Origin: Flavobacterium sp.
Lineage (GTDB): Bacteria; Bacteroidota; Bacteroidia; Flavobacteriales; Flavobacteriaceae
Direction: 5' to 3'
Assembly: GCA_016718345.1 (NCBI GenBank)
Contig: JADKDN010000004.1
Span: 197,066-261,065, forward strand
Length of the DNA: 64,000 bases
The position numbers and the translations under genes were made by a program. The number at the start of each line of letters is the position of its first letter. Position 1 is the stretch's first letter. Below are positions 47,155 through 56,344 of the stretch, piece by piece. The notes beneath the pieces were generated by a model. That model saw nothing but the letters and a program-made list of their open reading frames with translations. It did no database searches and was not told where the DNA came from.

Positions 47155-48594
47155 TTATTTATTGTACAAGAAATAATAAGCCTCAGTATTGTCTAAATAC
47201 GCTCCACTAAAACCAGCATCGATGATTTTTTTGAAATAAGAAGTTTCATTTCCGAAAATAATATTTTGCCAGTCTTCGTGCCAAAACTGTACATAAAATT
47301 CATTTTCATATCCTGGATATTGTTTTTTAATCCATACGGGATCGTTTAATATCCAGTTTCCGTACCAATAATACCGCCAGTTTTCAGCAGCACCAATGTT
47401 GATGTAAGCAATTACTAATCGCTTTCCACCATTTGATTTAATCTTTAATTGCTCTAAATCTGCTTTCGTTAGAGGTCTATCATCAAAAAATAAGTCTATG
47501 GCAACTGCATCATAATTGGTATTTGAAATGGCTTTTATGTAATCCGATTTTGTTTTGAATTCACTACAGTTGATTAAATACAAGAAGTTCTTTGCCTCAC
47601 TGAAAAGCTTGATATCGTTTGAGTTTTCGTTGATAATTTCACTAGGAATGGTTTTGTAAAATTCATTGTTGCTCACTCTAGGAAAGCATAAAAATCCTTC
47701 TTCAGTAGTTTTAGCAACAACTTTTTCTACATCAGAATCATTGGTAATAAAATCTGAAACTATAATTTTCTTTCTATCTTTAACTTTTTTCAAAATAGAA
47801 TACCGATAACTGTCTGTTTTCAACCTTTTGTCAAAAAACAAGTCTTCAACTCCCATTCCGTCAATGGCATTCAGGTACTTTTCATTCAATCCTTCACTTG
47901 GGTCAATTTTATTGTAAACCAAATCCAAGCCATTTTGTGGGATTATAGCAAAATTGGGGTCAAAATCTTTGGCATATTTAGAGATGTTAATTACAAAATC
48001 TTGCATTTTCATTCCAGCTTTTACCGTATTGTTTTCCTTTGGAGGAATAAATGACGTGAAAAGCGGCAAAAATAAAAGTGAAAACAATCCCTCAAGAATG
48101 ACTCCTAAACGATCCGTAAAAAAATCTTCAAACAAGAAATTTGGCATCACCGTATCCTGAAAAATATCAATTATAATTAAATCGTATTTTTCTTTGGTTT
48201 TCAACACAAATTCAAAAGCATCATCAATAATGATAGTCAAATTGGGTATTTCATGAAGTTGGAAATAAGTGTTGGCAATGGAAATTATTCCGGGGTCAAT
48301 TTCAACACCAGTAATTTTACCGTTATATTTTACGTCATTTAGTAATGTTTTTACGACACTACCTCCAGCTACTCCAAGAACCAAAATATGATTCATTGAT
48401 TTTATTTTTTCAAAACCAATCTTCTGTAGCCCTTTTTTTAAAATTCGCTGTAAGCTTCCATAAGAGTAGTTGGTGTTGTTGCTATCCAAAACCAATTCGC
48501 CATTTACCCATGTCACTTCAATGGTGCTGCTGATGGTTGATTTTTGTTTAAAAATGGTAATCGGAATAAGGTAGCTAAAGATTTTTTTCAGCAT
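47155..48594 (-). CDS. Chimeric ORF: spermidine-synthase-like domain joined to a GH114-like secreted domain
   Basis: One frame of 479 residues holds two unrelated parts. Residues 1-168 are a spermidine-synthase-like methyltransferase fold (LVLGVAGGSVVKTLL, GVEIDPGIISIAN, YDLIIIDIFQD) that stops about 60 residues short of family length, after DRLGVILE. Residue 169 begins a signal-peptide-like stretch (GLFSLLFLPLFTSFIPPKEN). A GH114/TM1410-like glycosidase barrel follows (MQDFVINISKYAKDFDPNFAI, VAIDLFFDDRPLT, LVIAYINIGAAENW, FSGAYLDNTEAY). A cytoplasmic enzyme with an internal export signal is implausible. Either a deletion fused two neighbouring genes near 48090, or the assembly did. GH114 enzymes cut galactosamine polymers. 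Confidence 0.75.
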   Translation of the reverse strand: MLKKIFSYLIPITIFKQKSTISSTIEVTWVNGELVLDSNNTNYSYGSLQRILKKGLQKIGFEKIKSMNHILVLGVAGGSVVKTLLNDVKYNGKITGVEIDPGIISIANTYFQLHEIPNLTIIIDDAFEFVLKTKEKYDLIIIDIFQDTVMPNFLFEDFFTDRLGVILEGLFSLLFLPLFTSFIPPKENNTVKAGMKMQDFVINISKYAKDFDPNFAIIPQNGLDLVYNKIDPSEGLNEKYLNAIDGMGVEDLFFDKRLKTDSYRYSILKKVKDRKKIIVSDFITNDSDVEKVVAKTTEEGFLCFPRVSNNEFYKTIPSEIINENSNDIKLFSEAKNFLYLINCSEFKTKSDYIKAISNTNYDAVAIDLFFDDRPLTKADLEQLKIKSNGGKRLVIAYINIGAAENWRYYWYGNWILNDPVWIKKQYPGYENEFYVQFWHEDWQNIIFGNETSYFKKIIDAGFSGAYLDNTEAYYFLYNK

Positions 48595-48656
48595 TACAAT
48601 TTTATTTGTATCAAAAATAGGGGATTAATATTAAATTTACAGTAAAATAGTTTCCA

Positions 48657-49214
48657 ATGAAAAAATATATTTACAAAATACTGTTCTTTCGATTAATGGG
48701 TTGGAAAATCATTGGAACTCTGGATAAAGAGGTGAAAAAATGTATTATGATTGTTCTTCCTCATACGAGTTGGCATGATTTCTATTTGGGTCTTTTTTCA
48801 AGAGGAATTATCGGATTAGAAATGAATTGGGTTGGAAAAAAAGAATTGTTTCGATTTCCATTCAATTATTACTTCCGATGGATGGGAGGAGCACCATTAG
48901 ATAGAAGAGGTGGATTGAATAAAGTAGATTCCATAGCTACTATTTTTAATGAAAGAGAAATATTTCGTATGGCGATAGCACCTGAGGGCACTCGAAAAAA
49001 AGTAAAAGAGTTAAAAACAGGATTTTATTATATCGCTTTAAAGGCAAATGTTCCAATTATTCCCGTTGCTTTTGATTTTGGCAAGAAAGAAATAAATTTA
49101 GGAAATCCATTTCAGCCCTCTGGAAATATTGAGGCTGACATGAAAATTTTACTAACTCATTTTATCGGTGTGAAGGGAAAAAATCCAGACTACAGTTTTG
49201 ACGTAGTAGAATAG
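48657..49214 (+). CDS. PlsC-family acyltransferase
   Basis: This small 185-residue acyltransferase transfers fatty acyl chains to a glycerolipid or similar acceptor at the membrane. The catalytic H(x)4D motif is HTSWHD near residues 38-43. The acceptor loop is MGGAPLDRRGGLN and the third motif IAPEGTRKKVKELKTGFYYIALKANVPIIPVAFD contains P-E-G-T-R. The length is short for PlsC but typical of the subgroup found in Bacteroidetes. It is divergent from the chimeric gene. The substrate is not determined. Confidence 0.85.
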   Translation: MKKYIYKILFFRLMGWKIIGTLDKEVKKCIMIVLPHTSWHDFYLGLFSRGIIGLEMNWVGKKELFRFPFNYYFRWMGGAPLDRRGGLNKVDSIATIFNEREIFRMAIAPEGTRKKVKELKTGFYYIALKANVPIIPVAFDFGKKEINLGNPFQPSGNIEADMKILLTHFIGVKGKNPDYSFDVVE

Positions 49215-49220
49215 AAGGCA

Positions 49221-49662
49221 TCAAGGGCTATACTCTTTGAATTTTCCGTTCGCATAAAGAATCACAATTTTTTCAATAGAGTTAGGATTAGTTTCTAACA
49301 TTTTTTTTTCTTGAGAAATTATTTTTTCTACTTCTTGAGTTGTGTTTTTTTCAAAAGACGTGACGGTAGAAAATGTATTTTCTAGAATTTTTTCTCCAAA
49401 ATTTGGAGTAGGTGATGGTGCGTTTTTCGTTTTTCATTTTAAGAAAGTTGCCCTGTCCATTCAAAATCCAATACAAATCTATCTCAGGAAAAAACTCAAG
49501 AATTTTCAAAATAAAATCCAAACTCGGTTTGTTTCTTCCAGATAGAAGATGAGACAAACTAGAGCGCTGCACACCAATTTTATCCGCAAATCCAGAGGCT
49601 GTTAGCGAGTAATAATCAAGAATAAATTCTAATCTTTTGATGAAATCTTCAGAGTTTACCAT
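49221..49662 (-). CDS. XRE-family helix-turn-helix regulator (one frameshift)
   Basis: The DNA-binding domain covers residues 1-65 from the ATG at 49662 (MVNSEDFIKRLEFILDYYSL). It contains the helix-turn-helix ASGFADKIGVQRSSLSHLLSGRNKPSLDFILKIL and the usual DLYWILNGQGNF end. A frameshift near 49430 cuts it early. The alternative frame continues smoothly for about 70 residues (NFGEKILENTFSTVTSFEKN, KMLETNPNSIEKIVILYANGKFKEYSP) to a stop at 49221, where relatives also end. It is probably a transcriptional repressor; its target is unknown. The alternative upstream ATG at 49683 is possible. Confidence 0.72.
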
Positions 49663-49975
49663 TGTAAATAAGTGATAATTCAAATACGAATTACAAATGT
49701 AAATAAAATAGAATACGTAGCCTATTATTGTGAATTTTTATTTTAAAATCTATAAAATATTTTAATTTTTTAGTTTAATTAAAATTATTTAAACAACTGA
49801 ATTAAAATGTTTTAAAGTATATAAATAAAAAATTAAAATTCAATTTAATTAGAAACGGTTTACGGACAATTTGCAACAAATATTTAGTTTACAGCGATAA
49901 ACAAAAGGGTTAAAATTGTAGTTTACAATTGTTATTTTAAAGATGTTTACTTTTGTAAAATAAAAAAAAGCAGCT
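49663..49975. other. AT-rich intergenic region with promoter
   Basis: About 310 bases separate the XRE gene from the divergent M14 peptidase gene, with no open frame of note. The only supported element is the promoter at its right end (49929-49955). Confidence 0.5.
49929..49955 (+). promoter_or_regulatory. Bacteroidetes-type promoter of the M14 peptidase gene
   Basis: A TTG at 49929-49931 and TACTTTTG at 49948-49955 (consensus TAnnTTTG) are separated by 16 bases, slightly short of the usual spacing. The start codon at 49976 lies 20 bases downstream. Confidence 0.5.
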
Positions 49976-51126
49976 ATGGACTTTGAAAAGTTTTATCAAG
50001 AGAACAATGTACAATCTCTATATGGAAGGTACATTACTTTAGAAGATATTGAACCAATTTTAAAAAAATGGAACACCAATAATCAATTAAATACTGTAGG
50101 GTATTCTGTCGAAAAAAGACCTATTTATTCGTATCAAATTGGGACTGGAAAAACAAAATTTTTTCTTTGGTCTCAAATGCATGGAAATGAAAGTACTACA
50201 ACAAAGGCTCTTTTTGATTTCTTGAATTTGTTACAAAAAGATTCCGAGATCTCTCGTCAATTAGTAGAAAGTTTTACATTTTATTGTTTACCTATGGTAA
50301 ATCCTGACGGCGCATTTTATTACACCAGAGAGAATGCTAATAAAATAGATTTAAATAGAGATTCGCAAAATTTAACCCAACCTGAAAGTAAAGTTTTAAG
50401 GGAGTGCTTCAATGCTTTCAAGCCAGATTACTGTTATAATTTGCATGACCAGCGCACTATCTTTGGAGTTGATGATACGGGAAAGCCGGCAACCGTTTCT
50501 TTTTAGCGCCTGCTTACAACGAACAAAGAGAAATCAATCAAGTAAGAGCCAAAGCGATTCGTTTAATTGTTGCTATGAATGAGACTTTGCAAAAATACAT
50601 TCCCAATCAAGTAGGGCGTTTTGACGACTCATTCAACATCAATTGTATTGGAGATACGTTTCAATCGCTAAATGTTCCTACGATACTTGTTGAGGCAGGT
50701 CATTATCAAAACGATTATGAAAGAGAGCAAACCAGAAAATACATTTTTATTACTTTATTAACGGGATTTGTTAAATTTTCCGAAAACGATATAGTTAATA
50801 ACAAAATTCAAGATTATCTGAGTATTCCTCAAAATAAAGTCGCTTTTTATGATTTTGTTTATAAAAATGTCAAAATAAATTATGATAGTAATAAAATTAT
50901 CACGAATATTGCAATTCAATTTAAAGAAGTGTTATTAAATAATAAAGTGAATTTTAACGCTTTTATTGCAAAAATTGGAGATTTAGAGGGTTATTTTGGA
51001 CATTTTGTATATGATGCTAATGAAGCTAAATATTCTGATGACAATGGAACAACTCCACAGCTAGACCAAAAAGCAGATTTTTATTTAAATGACAACATAA
51101 AAATCAGCAACGGAATGATAGTCTAA
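49976..51126 (+). CDS. M14-family zinc carboxypeptidase (one frameshift)
   Basis: This cytoplasmic-type M14 peptidase of about 383 residues removes C-terminal residues or processes peptidoglycan peptides. The zinc motif HxxE is in LWSQMHGNESTTTKALFDFL near residues 68-71. The second zinc His lies in YCYNLHDQRTIFG, and NPDGAFYYTRENANKIDLNRD contains the substrate Asn/Arg. A one-base frameshift near 50505 separates it from the second half, where the catalytic Glu is in VPTILVEAGHYQNDYE. No signal peptide is seen. A separate accessory domain fills the last 110 residues. It precedes the Lrp-type regulator on the same strand. Confidence 0.85.
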
Positions 51127-51187
51127 ATAGCATTTCTTCAATTTTGATGATATTGTAAACAAACACAACAACTAAATATTATTTTTT

Positions 51188-51667
51188 ATGAGTAAGTTCA
51201 GATTAGACGAGGTAGATCATCAGATTCTTGATATGCTGATTGATAACACTAGAGTGCCTTTTACCGATATCGCAAAAAATTATTAATATCTGCAGGTACG
51301 GTTCACGTTAGAGTTAAAAAATGGAGAAGACGCTGGAATTATAATGGGTTCTTCTCTTGTACTTGATTATGATAAATTAGGATATTCTTTTATCGCATAC
51401 ATAGGAGTTTTTCTTAACAATACTTCTCAAACGAAATTTGTTTTAGAGCGCATCAATGAAATTCCTTTCATTACAGTTGCTTCAGTAACTACAGGTAAGT
51501 TCAATATCTTTTGTAAGATTAGAGCAAAAGATACCAAACATGCTAAAGAAGTTATCTTTATGATTGATGACATTGATGGAGTTTACAGAACCGAAACAAT
51601 GATTTCGCTTGAAGAAAGCATCAATGATAAGAAACGATTGATGCATACTATTTTTAAAAACATGTAA
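51188..51667 (+). CDS. Lrp/AsnC-family transcriptional regulator (two frameshifts)
   Basis: This feast/famine regulator of about 157 residues begins MSKFRLDEVDHQILDMLIDNTRVPFTDIA, the N-terminal helix-turn-helix. Frameshifts near 51283 (in an A-run) and 51325 disrupt the recognition-helix stretch K-L-L-I-S-A-G-T-V-H-V-R. The ligand-binding RAM domain is intact: SFIAYIGVFLNNTSQTKFVLERI, VTTGKFNIFCKIRAKDTKHAKEVIFMIDDIDGVYRTETMISLEES. Lrp proteins assemble into octamers and sense amino acids; the effector is unknown. It is followed by a strong terminator. Confidence 0.88.
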
Positions 51668-51701
51668 TATTCCTCTTGAATGCTATATTTATTTTAGATA
51701 T

Positions 51702-51730
51702 AACCTCAAGGTAATTCTTGAGGTTTTTTT
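51702..51730 (+). terminator. Intrinsic terminator after the Lrp regulator gene
   Basis: AACCTCAAG, a six-base loop, and CTTGAGGTT are followed by a T-run; the stem is perfect. It separates the regulator from ppc. Confidence 0.88.
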
Positions 51731-51762
51731 ATAAAAGCAACTACTTACACAACAACTAAATT

Positions 51763-54348
51763 ATGTACACGCTACCTAAAAACGAACGCTTTAATCAAGA
51801 AGTTCTCTCAAAATACCACATATACAATAGTGTTTTCATCACCCTACCGTTTGATTCTATTGATAACACAGGAGTTTTACTTCCTTTGTTTACCGATGTT
51901 TGTGATACTGGATTTAAAAAACAAGAAACGCCTAAAGAAATTGTCAATTTCTTTTCTCAAAAATATTTACAAAATACTTCTGAAAGTGAAAATATAGATT
52001 TGATGTTTCGTTTCATTCAGTATATCGAACGTCAAATCGTATTGTTTGATGCTATTGAAGATGCCGCTTTTCCTATTGTTAACAATATGGAAGGTAGGGG
52101 AACATTGAGGGATATAAACGAGAAATCTGAGGCGAAGCACATGGAAGCTGAGTTGATTGATTTTCTTGAAAATTTCAATATTAGAACGGTTTTAACTGCT
52201 CATCCTACGCAGTTTTATCCAGGTGCTGTTTTGGGAATTATTAATGACTTGACAGAGGCAATTCGAAAAAATAATTTATTAGAAATCAAGCAATTGTTGG
52301 CTCAGCTTGGTAAAACACCATTTATTCAAACGGTTAAGCCAAACCCTTATGATGAAGCAGTAAGTTTGGTATGGTATTTAGAAAATGTTTTTTATCCTAC
52401 TGCTGGAGACATTGTTCATTATTTAGAAAAAAATATCTTTGATGGAGTTCCAATCAAAAACCAATTGATACAACTTGGTTTTTGGCCTGGAGGAGATCGC
52501 GATGGAAATCCTTTTGTAACTACAGAAATAACACTAAAAGTTGCAGAACGTCTAAGAACATCTATTCTAAAATGCTATTACTTTGAAATTAGGAATCTAA
52601 AAAGAAAGTTGACATTTGATCATGTTGATGTTTTAGTTACCGAATTAGAGCAAAAATTATACCGCTCCGTATTTTATTCAAGAGGTGAAATCTACATTAC
52701 ACTAGAGGAATTTATATCGCAATTGAATAAAATAAAAACTATTATTATCGAGCAACACCAGTCGCTTTACATTGACGAATTAGAAGCACTTCTAATCAAG
52801 GTAAACTTGTTTGGATTTCATTTTGCAACATTAGATATTCGCCAGAATAGTAAAATACATAATTCTGTATTTCAAGATATTAAAGAGTACTATGTCAAGT
52901 TAAATTCTAGTAATTTTCCTCAAGATTATTTTGACTTATCTGAAGCCGAAAAGTTTGATGTGCTGTCAAAAAGTAAAGGCAATTTAAATCCAAATGATTT
53001 TGAAAACAAAATGACCAAATCGACTATTGAGTCCATATATGCTATAAAAAGCATTCAAGAGCGAAATGGTGAATTTGGTTCCAATCGCTATATTATCAGC
53101 AACAACGAAAGTGCGCTCAATGTCATGGAAACCTTTGCTTTATTTCATTTAAGCGGTTGGGAGAACCCAACAGTTGATATTGTTCCTCTTTTTGAATCTG
53201 TTGATGATTTGCACAATGCACATGAGGAAATGGAAAAATTATATACCAATCCGACCTATGCTCAGCATTTAGCAAACAGAAACAACAAGCAAACCATAAT
53301 GCTCGGTTTTTCTGACGGAACAAAAGATGGTGGCTACTTAATGGCAAATTGGAGTATTTACAAAGCAAAAGAACAACTGACAGCGGTTTCTAGAAAATAT
53401 GGTGTCAAGGCAATATTTTTTGACGGTAGAGGAGGTCCTCCAGCACGTGGTGGTGGAAAAACACATAAGTTTTACGCTTCTTTAGGTCCTAATATTGAGA
53501 ATAACGAAATACAAGTTACGGTTCAAGGGCAAACTATCAGTTCTAATTTTGGGACACTAGATTCTTGTCGATACAATTTGGAGAATTTATTGAGTGCTGG
53601 AGTAACCAATCAAGTGTTTAATAAAGGAAGAAATGAGCTAACAATTGAGGAATCTTCTATTTTAGATCAATTAGCAGAAATAGGATACGAGAAATATTTG
53701 GACTTCAAAAACCATCCAAAATTCATTCCGTATTTGGAGCAAATGAGTACATTGAAATATTATGCTAAAACCAACATTGGAAGCCGACCTTCTAAAAGGA
53801 GTAAGTCAGAAAAATTAGATTTTAATGATTTACGAGCCATTCCTTTTGTCGGTTCTTGGAGTCAATTGAAACAAAATGTACCGGGTTTCTTTGGGGTAGG
53901 TTCGGCCTTGAAACATTTTGAAGATAATGGTCAGTGGGACAAGGTTCAGGATTTGTACAATCATTCATTATTTTTCAAAACCTTGCTAGAAAACAGTATG
54001 ATGTCCTTGGCGAAATCATTTTTCCCATTGACAGCCTACATGCGAAAAGACCCTGAATTTGGAGAATTTTGGCAAATTATCTATGATGAATTTTTAGAAA
54101 CCAAACGTTTGTTGCTTAAAATCGCTGGTCACAAAGAACTAATGGAGAATTATCCTGATGGTAAAGCGTCTATTGATATAAGAGAACGTATTGTTTTGCC
54201 ATTGTTAACGATACAGCAATATGCTTTATCACGAATCAACGAATTGAACAAAGAGGAAAACCCTGATGAAAGTTTGATAAAAGTGTATGAAAAGATAGTG
54301 ACACGTTCGCTGTTTGGAAATACGAATGCTAGCCGAAATTCGGCTTAA
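51763..54348 (+). CDS. ppc: Phosphoenolpyruvate carboxylase
   Basis: Ppc converts phosphoenolpyruvate and bicarbonate to oxaloacetate, refilling the citric-acid cycle. The 861-residue protein has the catalytic His in RTVLTAHPTQFYPG near residue 151. Further motifs are WPGGDRDGNPFVT, LGFSDGTKDGGYLMANW and FDGRGGPPARGGGKTHKF (the PEP/Mg site), and the C-terminal TRSLFGNTNASRNSA, a slight variant of the usual RNTG end. It is somewhat shorter than E. coli Ppc, as usual in flavobacteria. The frame is intact, and the DinB gene starts about 20 bases later. Confidence 0.96.
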   Translation: MYTLPKNERFNQEVLSKYHIYNSVFITLPFDSIDNTGVLLPLFTDVCDTGFKKQETPKEIVNFFSQKYLQNTSESENIDLMFRFIQYIERQIVLFDAIEDAAFPIVNNMEGRGTLRDINEKSEAKHMEAELIDFLENFNIRTVLTAHPTQFYPGAVLGIINDLTEAIRKNNLLEIKQLLAQLGKTPFIQTVKPNPYDEAVSLVWYLENVFYPTAGDIVHYLEKNIFDGVPIKNQLIQLGFWPGGDRDGNPFVTTEITLKVAERLRTSILKCYYFEIRNLKRKLTFDHVDVLVTELEQKLYRSVFYSRGEIYITLEEFISQLNKIKTIIIEQHQSLYIDELEALLIKVNLFGFHFATLDIRQNSKIHNSVFQDIKEYYVKLNSSNFPQDYFDLSEAEKFDVLSKSKGNLNPNDFENKMTKSTIESIYAIKSIQERNGEFGSNRYIISNNESALNVMETFALFHLSGWENPTVDIVPLFESVDDLHNAHEEMEKLYTNPTYAQHLANRNNKQTIMLGFSDGTKDGGYLMANWSIYKAKEQLTAVSRKYGVKAIFFDGRGGPPARGGGKTHKFYASLGPNIENNEIQVTVQGQTISSNFGTLDSCRYNLENLLSAGVTNQVFNKGRNELTIEESSILDQLAEIGYEKYLDFKNHPKFIPYLEQMSTLKYYAKTNIGSRPSKRSKSEKLDFNDLRAIPFVGSWSQLKQNVPGFFGVGSALKHFEDNGQWDKVQDLYNHSLFFKTLLENSMMSLAKSFFPLTAYMRKDPEFGEFWQIIYDEFLETKRLLLKIAGHKELMENYPDGKASIDIRERIVLPLLTIQQYALSRINELNKEENPDESLIKVYEKIVTRSLFGNTNASRNSA

Positions 54349-54368
54349 ACGAATATTTAATTGAAGAA

Positions 54369-54794
54369 TTGGAAATCTGTCTTCATGATTTTATACGATT
54401 TGTTCAGAACATTCCAATGGATAAATTTGATTATCGCTATGCTGAAGGGAAATGGACCATCAAAGACATTATTCAGCATATCATTGATGCAGAGCGTATT
54501 TTTAGTTATCGAGCTTTGCGAATTTCTAGAAACGATCAAACGCCTTTACCCGGTTTTGAAGAAAATGATTATGTAGAAAATACCAATGCGAATTCCAGAA
54601 GTATTCAAGAGTTGTTAACAGAAATGGCTGCTGTAAGACATTCAACCCTATTACTTTTCAAAAGTTTTACAGAAGCGCAGTTACAATTAATGGGTACGGC
54701 TTCCAACAATCCCATATCTGTTCGTGCAATAGGTTTTCTTACTATTGGCCATCAAAAACACCATCAAAAAGTTTTTCAGGAACGCTATTTATAA
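54369..54794 (+). CDS. DinB-family protein, N-terminus uncertain
   Basis: This four-helix bundle protein of the DinB/YfiT-like family shows the metal-site histidines in FKDIIQHIIDAERIF-like sequence (here TIKDIIQHIIDAERIF), GFEENDYVENTNANSRSIQELL and GHQKHHQKVFQERYL. The family often acts in thiol or stress metabolism, and this branch has no established reaction. The frame is open back to about 54333 with no ATG; the only start is a TTG at 54369. Relatives have roughly 30 more residues, so the true start may have been lost to an indel. Confidence 0.75.
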   Translation: MEICLHDFIRFVQNIPMDKFDYRYAEGKWTIKDIIQHIIDAERIFSYRALRISRNDQTPLPGFEENDYVENTNANSRSIQELLTEMAAVRHSTLLLFKSFTEAQLQLMGTASNNPISVRAIGFLTIGHQKHHQKVFQERYL

Positions 54795-54796
54795 AA

Positions 54797-54826
54797 AAAA
54801 GGAACTCAATTGAGTTCCTTTTTTTA
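54797..54826. terminator. Bidirectional intrinsic terminator
   Basis: The 18-base perfect palindrome GGAACTCAATTGAGTTCC (54801-54818) is flanked by A and T runs. It lies between the DinB gene and the convergent acidic-protein gene. Confidence 0.85.
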
Positions 54827-54834
54827 TGAATTAT

Positions 54835-55257
54835 TTAATCTTCATCCTCGTCTTCGTCATCAGCAGGTTCTTCATCATTGTCATCCTCGTCTTCGTCATC
54901 CTCATCTTCGTCACCGTCTGAACCTCCTGGATCTTTAGTTATATCAATTTCTTCATCATCATCAGAAACAGCATCTTCATCATCAAGATCAATGTCTTTG
55001 ATAGCATCAATAGGTTCTACAATTTCGTCAATATCATCGTCTTCATCAAATTTTTCTAATCTGCTTGCCAATTTGGTACTCACTTTTACCAAGTAAATCG
55101 TATCTTCTGTTCTCACTTCAACGGCTTCGATAAGCTCATTTTGGGCATTTCTAAATCGGATTATATTTGAATCATCATATCCGTCAGGAAATCGCTCCAC
55201 AAGTAAGTTTAGGATTTCGTTTGTAAGTTTTGAATAATCAACAATAATTCTTTTCAT
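54835..55257 (-). CDS. Flavobacterial acidic-tail protein, unknown function
   Basis: This 140-residue protein has an ordered N-terminal half (MKRIIVDYSKLTNEILNLLVERFPDGYDDSNIIRFRN, EAVEVRTEDTIYLVKVS). From about residue 70 onward the tail is almost purely Asp and Glu. It is conserved in flavobacteria and sometimes labelled DNA primase in databases, which nothing in the sequence supports. It follows the DHS-like gene by 10 bases in the speA operon. The acidic tail could mimic nucleic acid or buffer cations, but the role is unknown. Confidence 0.7.
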   Translation of the reverse strand: MKRIIVDYSKLTNEILNLLVERFPDGYDDSNIIRFRNAQNELIEAVEVRTEDTIYLVKVSTKLASRLEKFDEDDDIDEIVEPIDAIKDIDLDDEDAVSDDDEEIDITKDPGGSDGDEDEDDEDEDDNDEEPADDEDEDED

Positions 55258-55267
55258 AAGTAGTCTA

Positions 55268-56239
55268 TTATAAATCTAGTAGGTAAGCAAAAATTAATGG
55301 CGCCACTATGGTAGCATCCGACTCAATTATAAATTTAGGGGTTGTAATGTCCAATTTTCCCCAAGTAATCTTCTCATTAGGCACAGCACCAGAATAGGAA
55401 CCATAACTGGTTGTAGAATCTGAAATTTGGCAAAAATAACTCCAAAAAGGGACATCATGCATTTCCATATCTTGGTACAACATCGGCACCACGCATATTG
55501 GAAAATCTCCAGCAATTCCCCCACCAATTTGGAAAAACCCAACTCCATTAGCACTGTTTTTTGGATACCAATCTGCTAAAAAAGTCATGTACTCAATTCC
55601 CGATTTCATGGTCGATGCTTTTAGATCGCCTTTGATAACATAGGATGCAAAAATATTACCCATTGTACTGTCTTCCCAACCTGGTACAATTATAGGTAAA
55701 TTTTTCTCAGCGGCAGCATACATCCAGCTGTCTTTTAAATCAATTTCGTAATATTCTTCTAAAACTCCAGAAAGCAACATTTTATACATGAACTCATGCG
55801 GAAAATAGCGTTCTCCTTTATCATCAGCATCTTTCCAAATTTTGTAGATATGTTTTTGTAAACGACGAAACGCTTCATGCTCTGGAATACAAGTGTCTGT
55901 AACACGATTCAAACCTCTTTCTAGCAAATCCCATTCTTCTTGTGGAGTCAAATCACGGTAATGTGGTACTCTTTCATAATGAGAATGAGCTACTAAATTC
56001 ATGATGTCTTCTTCAAGATTAGCACCAGTACAAGAGATAATCTGTACTTTATCTTTACGGATAAATTCAGCGAAAATTTTCCCGATTTCTGCTGTACTCA
56101 TTGCTCCAGCCATCGTTACCATCATTTTAGCTCCTTTTGCAAGTTGCTCTTCATATCCTTTTGCTGCGTCAACTAGAGCCGCAGAATTGAAATGCAGATA
56201 GTGTTTTTCTATAAACTGACTGATAGGTCCTTTGCTCAT
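55268..56239 (-). CDS. Deoxyhypusine-synthase-like protein
   Basis: This 323-residue protein shares the deoxyhypusine synthase fold: MVTMAGAMSTAEIGKIFAEFI, SCTGANLEEDI, PHEFMYKMLL, VPGWEDSTMGN, QIGGGIAGDFPI and the active-site Lys295 in ITWGK, the residue that forms the covalent intermediate in the eukaryotic enzyme. Bacteria lack eIF5A, so the substrate must differ; a homospermidine-synthase-like or agmatine-related reaction has been proposed for bacterial members. It lies downstream of arginine decarboxylase speA and upstream of an acidic protein in one minus-strand operon. The frame is intact. Confidence 0.85.
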   Translation of the reverse strand: MSKGPISQFIEKHYLHFNSAALVDAAKGYEEQLAKGAKMMVTMAGAMSTAEIGKIFAEFIRKDKVQIISCTGANLEEDIMNLVAHSHYERVPHYRDLTPQEEWDLLERGLNRVTDTCIPEHEAFRRLQKHIYKIWKDADDKGERYFPHEFMYKMLLSGVLEEYYEIDLKDSWMYAAAEKNLPIIVPGWEDSTMGNIFASYVIKGDLKASTMKSGIEYMTFLADWYPKNSANGVGFFQIGGGIAGDFPICVVPMLYQDMEMHDVPFWSYFCQISDSTTSYGSYSGAVPNEKITWGKLDITTPKFIIESDATIVAPLIFAYLLDL

Positions 56240-56344
56240 TATTATGTGTTTATGTATTTGATTTTTTTATTATAGTACTGTACTATGTTGTTTCTAGTTG
56301 ACAGTTCAAAGAAAAACTATTTTTTTGAATCTGCAAATAGCAAA

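Noticed and set aside
54878..55096. Serine-rich frame antisense to the acidic-tail gene
   Set aside because: It is the mirror of Asp/Glu codons (TCA/TCT/TCG), a composition artefact.
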